From NCBI RefSeq assembly GCF_003987275.1, contig NZ_PIQF01000001.1, forward strand, positions 1,240,001 through 1,304,000: a DNA stretch of 64,000 bases, given 5' to 3'. The translations under genes and the position numbers were made by a program. The notes under the pieces were generated by a model. The model searched no databases. It had not been told where the DNA came from and saw only the letters and a program-made list of their open reading frames with translations. Source of the DNA: Idiomarina seosinensis. Its GTDB lineage: Bacteria > Pseudomonadota > Gammaproteobacteria > Enterobacterales > Alteromonadaceae. Of this stretch, positions 1 through 9,327 are shown piece after piece (the first letter of the stretch is position 1; every line of letters begins with the position of its first letter).

Positions 1-360
1 CTTAGCTTTATTTTAGTGATCGCGGTAGTGGTTCAGTTTACTGAGATGGTGGTTCATAAAACTAGTCCTACGCTTTACCGACTATTAGGGATTTTCTTGC
101 CTCTAATAACCACCAATTGCGCAGTATTAGGTGTGGCACTGTTAAATATCAATGAACAGCATAATTTCGTTCAGTCTATTGTTTATGGTTTTGGCGCCGC
201 CGTAGGCTTCTCGTTGGTATTAATTTTATTTTCTGCCATGCGTGAACGGCTAGCTGCTGCCGATGTGCCTCAGGTTTTCAAGGGCTCCGCCATAGCAATG
301 GTAACTGCCGGACTAATGTCGTTAGCGTTTATGGGCTTTAGCGGTTTGGTGACGAACTAA
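1..360 (+). CDS. rsxA: RsxA/RnfA, electron transport complex subunit (5' end cut by window)
   Basis: Integral membrane subunit of the Rsx/Rnf electron transport complex, which in E. coli keeps SoxR reduced. The frame is open from base 1 and the visible 119 residues match the C-terminal part of RsxA closely ([54 protein letters not shown]). The usual length is about 193 residues, so roughly 74 N-terminal residues lie upstream. A GTG at 16 is an internal codon, not a start. The stop overlaps the rsxB start by one base (TAATG). It heads the rsxABCDGE-nth operon. Confidence 0.95.
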   Translation, partial: LSFILVIAVVVQFTEMVVHKTSPTLYRLLGIFLPLITTNCAVLGVALLNINEQHNFVQSIVYGFGAAVGFSLVLILFSAMRERLAAADVPQVFKGSAIAMVTAGLMSLAFMGFSGLVTN

Positions 361-944
361 TGAGTATTGTCGCAGGTTTAATAGCGATTGGTGCCCTGGC
401 ACTGATATTTGGAATTATTTTAGGCTTTGCTGCAGTAAAGTTTAAAGTAGAAAGCGACCCTATTGTCGAGCAAATTGACAACATTTTACCCCAGACCCAA
501 TGCGGTCAGTGTGGTTATCCAGGTTGCAAGCCATACGCGGAAGCCATTGCTAATGGTGACGACATTAACAAGTGCCCTCCTGGTGGCGAAGCAACCATTA
601 AGCAACTCGCCGATCTTATGGGTGTCGAGGCCAAGCCATTAGATTCGGCACACGGCAAAGAAGACGTCAAAAAGGTTGCAGTGATTCGCGAAGACGAATG
701 CATTGGCTGCACTAAGTGTATTCAGGCCTGTCCTGTTGACGCCATTTTAGGTGCTGCCAAGCAAATGCATACGATCATTGAGCACGAATGCACCGGTTGT
801 GACCTATGCGTCGAACCATGCCCCGTAGATTGTATCGATATGGTACCTGTGAAGGCACAACCTGAGACCTGGCAGTGGGACTTAGACGAGGTCAAAAAGA
901 ATTTGTCATCGGCGGATAATATCCCAGTCAAACTGGTGGAGTAA
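360..944 (+). CDS. rsxB: RsxB/RnfB, iron-sulfur subunit of electron transport complex
   Basis: Ferredoxin-like subunit that passes electrons in the Rsx/Rnf complex. One N-terminal membrane helix (about residues 5-26) is followed by a four-Cys [4Fe-4S] domain (C48, C51, C56, C72 in a CGQCGYPGC context) and two C-terminal ferredoxin motifs ([12 protein letters not shown] and [12 protein letters not shown]). 194 aa, against about 192 in E. coli. The ATG overlaps the rsxA stop by one base, indicating translational coupling; rsxC begins 9 bases after its stop. Confidence 0.95.
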   Translation: MSIVAGLIAIGALALIFGIILGFAAVKFKVESDPIVEQIDNILPQTQCGQCGYPGCKPYAEAIANGDDINKCPPGGEATIKQLADLMGVEAKPLDSAHGKEDVKKVAVIREDECIGCTKCIQACPVDAILGAAKQMHTIIEHECTGCDLCVEPCPVDCIDMVPVKAQPETWQWDLDEVKKNLSSADNIPVKLVE

Positions 945-953
945 GAGAGCGCT

Positions 954-2591
954 ATGCGAGATATTAAGTCGTTTGTCGACGCTGGTGTAATAGGTCAGTT
1001 TCCCGGAGGCATTCATCCGCCTGAACGTAAACAGCCGGCTAATGCAATACCGCTAAGACGGTTACCGCTACCCGCTGAATTAGTATTACCGCTGCGCCAA
1101 CATATTGGACCTTCCGGTGAATGCCTGGTTAAAGTTGGCGATCAGGTATTAAAGGGTCAACAGCTGACTGAAGCTCATTTGAGTCAAGGGCTGCCGCTAC
1201 ATGCACCCACTTCGGGAGTGATTACCGCAATCGAAGAGAGACCGACCGCTCACGCGTCCGGGCTTCCCGAAATGGCTGTGGTATTAACACCCGATGGCGA
1301 GGAACGATGGTCAACATCGCAACCGTTACCGGACTACCGGCAACAAGACAAAGCCTCATTAATTGAACGTATACAGTCGGCCGGGATCGCCGGCCTCGGT
1401 GGTGCTGGTTTCCCGACTGCGCAAAAACTGGCACCGCAAAAGCCTATCCAATACCTGATTATTAACGGTGTTGAATGTGAGCCGTATATCTGCGCTGACG
1501 ACCGATTAATGCGCGAAAAAGCCGATGAGATTGTCGCTGGCATGGAAATTCTGCAATTCATCAGTTCCGCCGAGCACATATTGCTGGCAATTGAAGACAA
1601 TAAACCGGAAGCCATCGCAGCCATGCAAGAGGCTATCGATGGCAAGCAACACATCAGCTTACGCATAATCCCTACTAAATATCCGTCAGGCGGCGAAAAA
1701 CAGCTGATTGAGCTGCTAACCGGCCAACAAGTCCCTCACCATCAGCTGCCTCTGGATATTGGCTTATTAATGCAAAATACCGGTACCGCCTACGCGGTTA
1801 AGCGAGCCATTATTGACGGTGAGCCATTACTCGAACGAGTGGTGACATTAACCGGCGAACAAATGACCCAACCTGGTAACGTGTGGGCTTTATTAGGCAC
1901 ACCAATTGAACACCTGTTAGAACAAGGCGGATTTAAAGCCACTAAGTCTCCGCGCGTGATTATGGGTGGGCCAATGATGGGGTTCACTCTACCCATCACC
2001 CAGGTACCAGTGATTAAAACAACCAACTGCATTTTAACCCCAACCTCGCAAGAGCTGCCTGCAGCGGGACCAGAGATGGCATGCATTCGATGCGGCGCCT
2101 GTGCCGATGTTTGTCCTGCTAGCCTTCAGCCTCAGCAACTGCAATGGTTGGCAAAAGCCAGGGATTACGATGCGCTGGAGCAGCAGAATTTGTTCGACTG
2201 TATTGAGTGCGGCGCCTGTGCTTATGTTTGTCCCAGTGAGATCCCACTGGTCCACTACTATCGCAAAGCCAAAGCAGAGATCCGTAATATCGCGCGTGAA
2301 AAAGCTAAGGCCGAACTGGCGCGGCAACGTTTTGAAAAACGCCAACAACGGTTAGAGCGCGAAAAACAAGAGCGCCTGGAACGCCACCGTAAGGCCGCCG
2401 AGGCGCGCAAAAAGATGCAGCAAGAAAAACAACAAGCAACCAACGAAAACGAATCTCAGCCAGCGGAAGCTAACAAAAAACCGGCTCAGGATAAATCGAG
2501 TGCGGTGGCTGCCGCGATTGCCCGCGCCAAAGCTAAAAAAGCCGCACAACAAGCGGCTGAGGACCACGACCCTAAGGATACTTCATCATGA
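954..2591 (+). CDS. rsxC: RsxC/RnfC, NADH-binding and Fe-S subunit
   Basis: Peripheral subunit of the Rsx/Rnf complex that binds the NADH/FMN site and two [4Fe-4S] clusters. Visible are the glycine-rich GGAGFPTAQKL nucleotide region, PTKYPSGGEKQL, GTPIEHLL, and two ferredoxin motifs (CIRCGACADVCP, CIECGACAYVCP). At 545 aa it is far shorter than the roughly 740-aa E. coli protein: the Lys/Ala/Gln-rich tail after the second cluster is only about 100 residues and lacks the long repeat block found in enterobacteria. The stop overlaps rsxD by ATGA. Confidence 0.95.
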   Translation: MRDIKSFVDAGVIGQFPGGIHPPERKQPANAIPLRRLPLPAELVLPLRQHIGPSGECLVKVGDQVLKGQQLTEAHLSQGLPLHAPTSGVITAIEERPTAHASGLPEMAVVLTPDGEERWSTSQPLPDYRQQDKASLIERIQSAGIAGLGGAGFPTAQKLAPQKPIQYLIINGVECEPYICADDRLMREKADEIVAGMEILQFISSAEHILLAIEDNKPEAIAAMQEAIDGKQHISLRIIPTKYPSGGEKQLIELLTGQQVPHHQLPLDIGLLMQNTGTAYAVKRAIIDGEPLLERVVTLTGEQMTQPGNVWALLGTPIEHLLEQGGFKATKSPRVIMGGPMMGFTLPITQVPVIKTTNCILTPTSQELPAAGPEMACIRCGACADVCPASLQPQQLQWLAKARDYDALEQQNLFDCIECGACAYVCPSEIPLVHYYRKAKAEIRNIAREKAKAELARQRFEKRQQRLEREKQERLERHRKAAEARKKMQQEKQQATNENESQPAEANKKPAQDKSSAVAAAIARAKAKKAAQQAAEDHDPKDTSS

Positions 2592-3655
2592 GTTTTCGTA
2601 TTGCCGCCGCACCCCATGGCCATAGTCAGCGCCGCACGAGCGATATGATGCGTTGGGTTTGCTATGCATTAATTCCCGGCGTATTAGTACAAAGCTACTT
2701 TTTTGGTGCCGGGGTATGGATGCAAATTATGCTAGCCATCATTACTGCCTACGTCACTGAAAGCCTTTGTCTGGTTGCACGCAACCGCGATGCGCGATCC
2801 GGTCTGCGCGATAACACCGCCCTGGTAACCGCAGTATTATTGGCTATCTCGATACCCACTCTGGCTCCTTGGTGGATTATTGTATTGGGTACCGCGTTTG
2901 CTATTGTGGTGGTTAAGCATATCTACGGTGGGATGGGCCAAAATTTATTTAACCCGGCGATGGCCGGCTATGTTTTATTGTTAGTCTCGTTTCCGGTGCA
3001 AATGACCAACTGGCTACCACCAACTACCATCAGTCAATACGATTTAACTTTGTGGCAAACCTTACACACAATTTTATTTGAATACACCCCAGCCGGTTAT
3101 AGCGTAGAACAACTGCGTACCACCATTGATGGGATAACTATGGCAACCCCGCTGGACACGGTCAAGACAGCGCTGGATCAAAGCTACACGTTGAGCGAAA
3201 TCTATCAGCGCCCGCAGTTTTCAGTACTGGCAGGCGTCGGCTGGCAATGGGTTAATCTTGCCTTCCTGCTGGGCGGTTTTATTTTGTTGCAACAGCGGAT
3301 TATCAGCTGGCACATTCCAGGTGGACTGCTAGCTGGCTTATTAGTGCCCGCATTACTGGCTCACCTATTTGCGCCGTCAATAATGCCCGGGCCTATTTTC
3401 CACGCCCTAAGTGGTGCCACTATGCTGGGTGCTTTCTTTATAGCAACAGATCCGGTGTCGGCTGCAACTTCTAACAAAGGCCGCTTTATCTTTGGTTTGA
3501 TGATTGGCTTGCTGGTTTGGGTCATTCGTAGTTGGGGCGGATACCCCGATGCTGTTGCATTTGCCGTATTGCTTGCAAACTTGAGTGTGCCGTTGATTGA
3601 CCAATACACCCGCCCCAAAGTTTATGGCCACCAGTCCGGAGGGCAAAATGGCTAA
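2588..3655 (+). CDS. rsxD: RsxD/RnfD, flavinylated membrane subunit
   Basis: Polytopic membrane subunit of the Rsx/Rnf complex carrying covalently bound FMN. The motif DGITMATPLD places the flavin-accepting threonine at residue 187, the same number as in E. coli RsxD. Conserved HIYGGMGQNLFNPAM and GAFFIATDPVSA motifs and about nine hydrophobic segments are present. 355 aa, near the family length. It starts inside the end of rsxC (4-base overlap) and runs into rsxG (8-base overlap from the chosen rsxG start). Confidence 0.95.
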   Translation: MSFRIAAAPHGHSQRRTSDMMRWVCYALIPGVLVQSYFFGAGVWMQIMLAIITAYVTESLCLVARNRDARSGLRDNTALVTAVLLAISIPTLAPWWIIVLGTAFAIVVVKHIYGGMGQNLFNPAMAGYVLLLVSFPVQMTNWLPPTTISQYDLTLWQTLHTILFEYTPAGYSVEQLRTTIDGITMATPLDTVKTALDQSYTLSEIYQRPQFSVLAGVGWQWVNLAFLLGGFILLQQRIISWHIPGGLLAGLLVPALLAHLFAPSIMPGPIFHALSGATMLGAFFIATDPVSAATSNKGRFIFGLMIGLLVWVIRSWGGYPDAVAFAVLLANLSVPLIDQYTRPKVYGHQSGGQNG

Positions 3656-4292
3656 GAAGAGTATGCAAAGGAACGGTTTGCTGCTTGCCCTATTCGCCGT
3701 AGTAGCAACATTTTTAGTATTAGCCGTTGAGGCACTTACTGCTGATCGTATCGCCGAGCAAAAGCGTGCACAAACACTACGCAGCTTGAACGAATTGGTG
3801 CCGCCAGCATTGCACGACAATGACCTTTATCAGTCCTGTCGGCAACTGCAACACGAAGCATTAGGGGTAACCGAACCAACAGCTCTTTATCGTGCCGAGT
3901 TAAATGGTAATCCGACAGCGTTAGCCGCTGAAATAGTCGCTCCCAATGGCTATTCAGGGAGTATCCGCTTACTGCTGACGGTGCGCCCCGGTGGCGAAAT
4001 ACTCGGAGTACGCACGCTGGCTCATCAGGAGACACCTGGCCTGGGGGATAAAATAGAACGGCAAAAGAGCGATTGGATTTTATCGTTTAATGGTAAGCAG
4101 GTACGTAATGAGGATGATGACCGTTGGGCTGTACAACGGGATGGCGGTATGTTCGATCAGTTCACTGGCGCAACTATAACGCCGCGCGCCGTTGTACAAG
4201 CGGTAAAAAGCGCCACCCTATATTTAAAGAATAACAGCAGTAGTTTGTTTAACGCAGACTTACCCCGCTGCCTGGAGAGTAATGATGAATGA
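3648..4292 (+). CDS. rsxG: RsxG/RnfG, FMN-binding subunit
   Basis: Periplasm-facing subunit with covalent FMN. One N-terminal membrane anchor ([18 protein letters not shown]) precedes the FMN-binding domain; conserved signatures are [14 protein letters not shown] and [14 protein letters not shown], whose SGAT-like threonine takes the flavin. The frame is open upstream to 3597, but I chose ATG 3648 because GGAGGG sits just before it (3638-3643) and the protein then begins just ahead of the anchor, as in E. coli. 214 aa. Confidence 0.93.
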   Translation: MAKKSMQRNGLLLALFAVVATFLVLAVEALTADRIAEQKRAQTLRSLNELVPPALHDNDLYQSCRQLQHEALGVTEPTALYRAELNGNPTALAAEIVAPNGYSGSIRLLLTVRPGGEILGVRTLAHQETPGLGDKIERQKSDWILSFNGKQVRNEDDDRWAVQRDGGMFDQFTGATITPRAVVQAVKSATLYLKNNSSSLFNADLPRCLESNDE

Positions 4293-4977
4293 ATATAAGC
4301 AACTGACCCGGCAAGGTCTCTGGGAAAACAATCCAGCGCTGGTGCAACTGTTAGGTTTGTGTCCATTACTGGCTGTCACCGCATCAGTTACCAATGCGCT
4401 TGGGTTAGGACTGGCCACACTATTTGTTTTAATTGGCTCTAACATTACCGTATCTTTGGTTCGTCAGTGGGTGCCGCAGGAAATCCGTATTCCCGTGTTT
4501 GTCATGGTAATTGCCACTTTCGTTACCATTATTCAGCTACTGATGAACGCCTACGTGTTTGAGCTTTACCAGTCACTCGGTATTTTTATACCGCTAATCG
4601 TCACTAACTGCGCAATCATTGGCCGCGCAGAAGCCTACGCCTCAAAGAACTCTGTTCAAAAAGCAGCCTTTGACGGTTTAGCAATGGGCGTTGGTTTCGC
4701 CCTGGTATTAGCTGTGCTAGGAGCAATGCGGGAAATTATCGGTAACGGTACGTTGTTTGATGGCGCCGAATTATTATTGGGTGACTGGGCCGCACAATTA
4801 AGGCTTGAATTGTTTCAGGTAGACTACCCGCTACTATTGGCTATTTTGCCGCCCGGAGCATTCATTGGCATGGGTTTTATCATTGCCTTAAAAAATCTCA
4901 TCGATGCAAAGCTCGAGGCAAAGGCGGAAAAAGCAGAGAAATCCGTCACCAGAGCACGAGTAACAGCCGAATCCTAA
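4282..4977 (+). CDS. rsxE: RsxE/RnfE, membrane subunit
   Basis: Integral membrane subunit homologous to RsxA and to NqrD/E. It has the hallmark stretches [50 protein letters not shown] and [10 protein letters not shown] with about six membrane segments. 231 aa, matching E. coli RsxE. Two ATG codons (4282, 4285) compete; both lie inside the end of rsxG. nth follows after 10 bases, as in E. coli, so the two are probably co-transcribed. Confidence 0.95.
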   Translation: MMNEYKQLTRQGLWENNPALVQLLGLCPLLAVTASVTNALGLGLATLFVLIGSNITVSLVRQWVPQEIRIPVFVMVIATFVTIIQLLMNAYVFELYQSLGIFIPLIVTNCAIIGRAEAYASKNSVQKAAFDGLAMGVGFALVLAVLGAMREIIGNGTLFDGAELLLGDWAAQLRLELFQVDYPLLLAILPPGAFIGMGFIIALKNLIDAKLEAKAEKAEKSVTRARVTAES

Positions 4978-4987
4978 TAGGGACGTT

Positions 4988-5623
4988 ATGAATAAAGAAA
5001 AACGCTATCAAATTTTAAGCCGGTTACGAGACAACAATCCAAAGCCAACCACGGAGCTGGAATATGAATCTCCTTTCCAGTTATTGATAGCAGTACTTTT
5101 ATCGGCCCAAGCCACGGATGTTGGTGTTAACAAAGCCACCCGCAAATTGTTCCCAGTGGCTCCGACCGCAGAAGCAATGGTGGCGCTTGGCGTTGATGGC
5201 ATTAAACAATACATCAAAACCATTGGTCTATTTAACTCAAAGGCCGAAAACGCCTACAAAACATGTCAGGCTTTGGTCGAACGTTATAATGGCGAGGTCC
5301 CGGAAAGTCGTGAGGCACTGGAAGCCTTGCCCGGGGTAGGTCGAAAAACCGCAAACGTGGTGCTTAATACCGCGTTTGGCTGGCCAACTATCGCGGTTGA
5401 TACGCATATTTTTAGGGTATCTAACCGAACCAAGTTGGCGCCTGGAAAAAATGTAAAAGAGGTCGAAGAGAAACTCATTAAGGTAGTGCCAAAAGAGTTT
5501 AAAGTGGATGTCCACCACTGGTTAATCCTGCACGGCCGCTATACCTGCATTGCTCGCAAGCCACGCTGCGGCTCTTGCATCATTGAGGACCTATGCGAAT
5601 TTAAAGATAAAACCAGCGATTAA
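4988..5623 (+). CDS. nth: Endonuclease III (DNA glycosylase/AP lyase)
   Basis: Base-excision repair enzyme that removes oxidised pyrimidines and nicks at abasic sites. Exactly 211 aa as in E. coli, with the helix-hairpin-helix LPGVGRKTA, catalytic K120 and D138, and the [4Fe-4S] ligands C187-X6-C194-X2-C197-X5-C203 at the same numbers as the E. coli enzyme. It is the last gene of the rsx operon and converges on motY with stop codons overlapping by 4 bases. Confidence 0.97.
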   Translation: MNKEKRYQILSRLRDNNPKPTTELEYESPFQLLIAVLLSAQATDVGVNKATRKLFPVAPTAEAMVALGVDGIKQYIKTIGLFNSKAENAYKTCQALVERYNGEVPESREALEALPGVGRKTANVVLNTAFGWPTIAVDTHIFRVSNRTKLAPGKNVKEVEEKLIKVVPKEFKVDVHHWLILHGRYTCIARKPRCGSCIIEDLCEFKDKTSD

Positions 5624-6546
5624 AGCTGAAACCCTGACGGCTTAGATAGACGCACCACGACTCGACGGTTCTTGGCACGATCGAGTTCGTTGGCATTACC
5701 TGCAACCGGACGATCTTCACCATGACCGACTGTTTCAATGCGGTTTTCTTCGATACCACGCTCAACAAAAAAGTCTTTTATTTCTTGCGCTCGTTGTTCC
5801 GACAGCTCCTGATTGGGACCACGTGCCCCAAGAGCATCGGTGTAAGCATTAACTAAGACTAACTCGAGCTCATCATCAACAGCCAGATACTGACTAATCT
5901 GTTCAAGTTTGCTTTGTGAGGCATTGGTTAGCTTCTCACTATCATTTTCGTGGTTCAGCACGGTGTAGGCTATATCTTTAAAGCTAAACGGCAATAGCGC
6001 GTTGATGCACCCTCTAAAGGCATCATAGGCAGAGCGAAAATTGACTGATGACAAGGCTACAGCGACAGTATCTTTAGGTTGATACCAATCTTGGTAGTAA
6101 AAAGTGGGATAACGACCTTTCTCCAGTTCAGACAGAAGCTGCCAGGCCATTTGCTTTTGCAGTTCACCGTCGAATTGTTTGTAAAGAGGCATCTCTCCCA
6201 GCTCGTAGGTCGCCTGGCCCGGTTGCCAGCGGGGGGCTACCGACTCAATTTTTGCAACACCATAATCGTCCGGTAACTGATGCATATCGATTTGCATGCG
6301 CAAATTTAATTTTTTTCCCGCCTCGCTACTAAACTCCACTTTCCCGTAACGTGGTATGGTGTGCTCTAAACCGCACTCTAAACGCGAGTTTTCGGCCAGG
6401 TACCACATCGAATTATCGAGATTTGCACTATAATGGCGGATAGCATTAGCTGATGCGATAGGCGCATAAGACAGTGCAGCTGCGACAGATACAGCAACTA
6501 TCGGTACTAACTTGCGTTTAAACGCGAACGAATCTGTCAACGCCAT
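5620..6546 (-). CDS. motY: MotY, sodium-driven polar flagellar stator-associated protein
   Basis: Periplasmic protein that forms the T-ring with MotX and helps place PomAB stators in sodium-driven polar flagella (known from Vibrio). 308 aa with an N-terminal signal sequence (about residues 12-34), a MotY N-terminal domain beginning IRHYSANLDNSMWYLAENSRLECGLEH, and a C-terminal OmpA-type peptidoglycan-binding domain (LVNAYTDALG, NQELSEQRAQEI, VGHGEDRPVA, NRRVVVRL). A GGGGA ribosome binding site precedes the ATG. Divergence from rnt matches the arrangement described in Vibrio, and a perfect flagellar promoter lies upstream. Confidence 0.9.
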   Translation of the reverse strand: MALTDSFAFKRKLVPIVAVSVAAALSYAPIASANAIRHYSANLDNSMWYLAENSRLECGLEHTIPRYGKVEFSSEAGKKLNLRMQIDMHQLPDDYGVAKIESVAPRWQPGQATYELGEMPLYKQFDGELQKQMAWQLLSELEKGRYPTFYYQDWYQPKDTVAVALSSVNFRSAYDAFRGCINALLPFSFKDIAYTVLNHENDSEKLTNASQSKLEQISQYLAVDDELELVLVNAYTDALGARGPNQELSEQRAQEIKDFFVERGIEENRIETVGHGEDRPVAGNANELDRAKNRRVVVRLSKPSGFQL

Positions 6547-6593
6547 ATCATCCCCTGCGGTAGCGATCGGTTGGAGCTTTAATCTATTAGCTA

Positions 6594-6620
6594 TTATCGG
6601 CGGCTAATCATAATGCTTTA
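6594..6620 (-). promoter_or_regulatory. Sigma-28 (FliA) flagellar promoter of motY
   Basis: On the minus strand TAAA (6620-6617) is followed after exactly 15 bases by GCCGATAA (6601-6594), identical to the enterobacterial FliA consensus in core elements and spacing. The predicted start is near 6587, about 40 bases before the motY ATG. This places motY in the late flagellar class and supports the gene call. Confidence 0.85.
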
Positions 6621-6701
6621 ACCTTAATAGGCGACAACCGACAGTTATTTTTGGCATACTAGAGGCCGATTTAAACTACCACGACGCTAACAGGAGAGTT
6701 C

Positions 6702-7331
6702 ATGTCAGACTCCAGTGAGTCATTAATGAAGCAGCGTTTTCGAGGTTACTTACCGGTTGTCATCGACGTTGAGACCGGAGGGTTTAACTCGCAGCAGGAC
6801 GCCCTACTAGAAATTGCTGCAGTCATCGTTAATTTCGACGATGATGGTTTACTAAAGCCGGTGCAAAGCCTGCATTATCATGTGGAACCATTTTCCGGTG
6901 CAAATATAGAACAGGCGGCTATCGACTTTAACGGTATTGATCCAGACTCTCCGTTGAGAGGCGCTGTTTCAGAGGATGTTGCCCTTAAAGAGATGTTTAA
7001 ACCGATTCGCAAAGCGCAAAAAGCAGCGGGTTGTCAGCGCTCAGTATTAGTTGGCCACAATGCAAACTTTGATCACAGCTTTATGATGGCAGCAGCGGAG
7101 CGGAGCGGCATCAAACGTAACCCTTTCCACCCTTTTGTCAGCTTTGATACAACATCATTAGCCGCGTTAACTTTGGGCCAAACGGTATTAATAAAAGCTT
7201 GTCAGGCAGCGGGTATAGAATTCGACCAAAAACAAGCCCATTCAGCGCTATATGACACGGAGAGAACGGCAGAACTGTTTTGTTGGATGGTGAATGAGTG
7301 GAAAACTTTAGGCGGTTGGCCACGTACCTGA
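6702..7331 (+). CDS. rnt: Ribonuclease T
   Basis: 3'-to-5' exoribonuclease of the DEDDh family that trims tRNA and other stable RNA ends. 209 aa with Exo[10 protein letters not shown], Exo[13 protein letters not shown] and Exo[16 protein letters not shown], giving the four acidic residues and the histidine. A good AGGAGA site lies ahead of ATG 6702. Divergent from motY; it ends at a strong bidirectional terminator shared with the peroxiredoxin gene. Confidence 0.96.
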   Translation: MSDSSESLMKQRFRGYLPVVIDVETGGFNSQQDALLEIAAVIVNFDDDGLLKPVQSLHYHVEPFSGANIEQAAIDFNGIDPDSPLRGAVSEDVALKEMFKPIRKAQKAAGCQRSVLVGHNANFDHSFMMAAAERSGIKRNPFHPFVSFDTTSLAALTLGQTVLIKACQAAGIEFDQKQAHSALYDTERTAELFCWMVNEWKTLGGWPRT

Positions 7332-7349
7332 ACAATCGTGTCGAGATAC

Positions 7350-7380
7350 AAAAAAAGCCGCTATATTAGCGGCTTTTTTA
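7350..7380. terminator. Bidirectional terminator between rnt and peroxiredoxin gene
   Basis: A stem of about 13 bp (7351-7363 with 7367-7379, core GCCGCTA/TAGCGGC) is flanked by A runs on the left and T runs on the right, so it can act for both converging transcripts. Confidence 0.9.
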
Positions 7381-7394
7381 ATGCGTTGACAGAC

Positions 7395-8000
7395 TTACAG
7401 TTTGTCGGCATTTTTCGATAAGTATGATGCAACGCCTTCTGCGTTTTCTTTCATACCTTCTTTACCTTCTTCCCAGCCTGCAGGGCATACTTCGCCGTGC
7501 TTCTCGTGGAAGTTCAGTGCGTCAACCATACGCAGCATCTCGTCGATGTTACGACCCAACGGCAGGTCATTGACGACCTGGTGACGTACCATGCCTTCTT
7601 CGTCGATCAAGAAAGAACCGCGGAAAGCAACACCGGCTTCTGGGTGCTCTACGTCGTACGCTTTACAGATGCTGTGACGAACGTCAGCTACCAGCGGATA
7701 TTTAACCTGACCGATACCACCAGCGTCAGTAGAAGTATTACGCCACGCGCTGTGAGTAAACTGAGAATCGATTGAAACACCGATAACTTCTACGCCACGT
7801 TTTTTGAATTCATCCAGACGCTTGTCAAATGCGATCAGCTCAGAAGGACATACAAAAGTGAAGTCCAGTGGGTAGAAGAAAATTACTGCTTTTTTGCCTT
7901 TGATAGCGTCAGACAGTTTGAAGTCTTCAACGATTTCGCCTGAACCCAAGACTGCTGCTGCAGTAAAATCGGGTGCTTTACGACCTACTAATACAGACAT
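7395..8000 (-). CDS. 2-Cys peroxiredoxin (AhpC/Prx1 type)
   Basis: Thiol peroxidase reducing hydrogen peroxide and organic peroxides. The peroxidatic Cys51 lies in DFTFVCPSE and the resolving Cys172 in GEVCPAGW; FYPLDFTFVCP is typical of the Prx1/AhpC class. 201 aa. It has GGIG near residue 94 where eukaryotic overoxidation-sensitive enzymes carry GGLG, and the C-terminus ends SKNADKL without a YF motif, so it is likely of the robust type (inference). No AhpF neighbour is seen. It lies 118 bases downstream of grxD on the same strand with its own GGAGAG site. Confidence 0.93.
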   Translation of the reverse strand: MSVLVGRKAPDFTAAAVLGSGEIVEDFKLSDAIKGKKAVIFFYPLDFTFVCPSELIAFDKRLDEFKKRGVEVIGVSIDSQFTHSAWRNTSTDAGGIGQVKYPLVADVRHSICKAYDVEHPEAGVAFRGSFLIDEEGMVRHQVVNDLPLGRNIDEMLRMVDALNFHEKHGEVCPAGWEEGKEGMKENAEGVASYLSKNADKL

Positions 8001-8118
8001 TAATTCTCTCCATTTGTTGATATGAAATTTGCTTTAACCAAAGCTTTAAATAAGAACACTACGTATTTTGGGGTTAGCCGGATTCATTTCAAGGGTAACC
8101 CATCGACAGTATTCTAAT

Positions 8119-8460
8119 TTATTCCTTTTCAGTCGGCTCCGGGTGGCGCTCAGCAACTTCAGATATCAGTTGTTGTAACTCGCCATTCTGGAACATCTCC
8201 ATAATAATATCACAGCCACCGATTAACTCACCCTCTACCCACAATTGAGGAAAAGTTGGCCAGTCGGCGTAAACTGGTAATTCTGCACGGATATCTGGGT
8301 TCTGCAAAATGTCGACATAGGCAAATGGCTGACCACAGCCCATAAGTGCTTGTGACGCTTGCGACGAAAAACCACAGCTAGGAAGCTTAGGCGACCCCTT
8401 CATATAAAGAAGAATTGGATTTTCAGAGATTTGTTGCTTAATTTTATCGATGGTTTCCAT
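8119..8460 (-). CDS. grxD: Monothiol glutaredoxin GrxD
   Basis: CGFS-type glutaredoxin that binds a bridging [2Fe-2S] cluster with glutathione and takes part in Fe-S cluster delivery. The active site SCGFSSQA, the cis-Pro motif WPTFPQLW and GGCDIIMEM are all present. 113 aa, near the E. coli length of 115. It is divergent from sodB and upstream of the peroxiredoxin gene, forming a small redox-defence neighbourhood. Confidence 0.95.
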   Translation of the reverse strand: METIDKIKQQISENPILLYMKGSPKLPSCGFSSQASQALMGCGQPFAYVDILQNPDIRAELPVYADWPTFPQLWVEGELIGGCDIIMEMFQNGELQQLISEVAERHPEPTEKE

Positions 8461-8626
8461 AGGACCTCTGTCTCTGCCTTCGGAGTTAATGGTTGATTAA
8501 AATACTCAAGTATTATACCAGACGCAAGCCAGATTTTCTGCATCTAAAATAGTCGATCTATTCAGTGAAAATTAAAAGTTCCCCTTGAAAAGAGAACCAG
8601 TCGCCCCTATATGTCGTAGGTAGAAC

Positions 8627-8657
8627 TATAATTAACTTGCACAAAGTTATGTGCAAG
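8627..8657 (+). promoter_or_regulatory. sodB -10 element and adjoining dyad
   Basis: A perfect TATAAT at 8627-8632 is followed directly by an interrupted palindrome, CTTGCACA-N6-TGTGCAAG (8636-8657, 8-bp arms). The dyad would cover the transcription start expected about 7 bases after the -10, so it could be an operator or the first hairpin of the mRNA. I see no good -35 box at 17 bases. The role is inferred only. Confidence 0.5.
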
Positions 8658-8694
8658 TGGCTTTTGCAAAAAAGAAAACTAAGGAGAGGACATC

Positions 8695-9276
8695 ATGGCA
8701 TTTGAACTTCCTGCTCTTCCATATGAGAAGAACGCTCTGGAACCGCATATCTCAGAAGAGACCCTTGAGTATCATTATGGCAAACACCATGCAACATACG
8801 TTAGCAAGCTAAATGACGCAGTAAAAGGTACCGATCTTGAAAGCAAATCGCTTGAAGATATTATTAAGTCAGAGAAAGGTGGCTTGTTTAACAACGCGGC
8901 TCAAGTCTGGAACCACACCTTTTACTGGAATTGCTTAAGCCCAAATGGCGGCGGTGCCGCATCTGGCGCAGTAGCCGAAGCTATCAATGATAAGTGGGGC
9001 TCTTTTGAGAAGTTTCAGGAAGAGTTTAACGCAAGCGCTGCTGGCAACTTCGGTTCAGGCTGGACTTGGTTAGTTAAGAAGTCTGACGGTTCTGTTGAGA
9101 TCATGAACACTGATGACGCAGACACTCCTGTTGCTCACGGTGGTGTAGAGCCGCTGTTAACAGTAGATGTTTGGGAACACGCATATTACATCGACTATCG
9201 TAACTCTCGTCCTAACTACTTAGAAGCTTTCTGGAAGCTGGTGAATTGGGACTTTGTGAACAAGAACTTTGCCTAA
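8695..9276 (+). CDS. sodB: Iron superoxide dismutase
   Basis: Cytoplasmic Fe-SOD converting superoxide to oxygen and hydrogen peroxide. 193 aa, as in E. coli, with [18 protein letters not shown] at the N-terminus, metal ligand His27 in [29 protein letters not shown], and the C-terminal ligands in [11 protein letters not shown]. The AAGGAGAGGA site sits just before the ATG. It ends at a strong terminator. Confidence 0.97.
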   Translation: MAFELPALPYEKNALEPHISEETLEYHYGKHHATYVSKLNDAVKGTDLESKSLEDIIKSEKGGLFNNAAQVWNHTFYWNCLSPNGGGAASGAVAEAINDKWGSFEKFQEEFNASAAGNFGSGWTWLVKKSDGSVEIMNTDDADTPVAHGGVEPLLTVDVWEHAYYIDYRNSRPNYLEAFWKLVNWDFVNKNFA

Positions 9277-9297
9277 AGCAAACTGGTAAATTAGTTT

Positions 9298-9327
9298 AAA
9301 AAGGCGCCATTTGGCGCCTTTTTTTAT
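9298..9327. terminator. Terminator after sodB, also usable from the minus strand
   Basis: Stem AAGGCGCC (9301-9308) with GGCGCCTT (9313-9320), extended by A/T pairs, followed by a run of T. The A run on the left lets it also serve the converging hydrolase gene that ends at 9327. Confidence 0.9.

Noticed and set aside
3597-3647. Longer rsxG start at 3597
   Set aside because: It would add a non-homologous stretch inside rsxD; ATG 3648 has a good ribosome site.
3407-3820. 137-aa minus-strand frame opposite rsxD/rsxG
   Set aside because: Shadow of the conserved rsx genes with no independent support.
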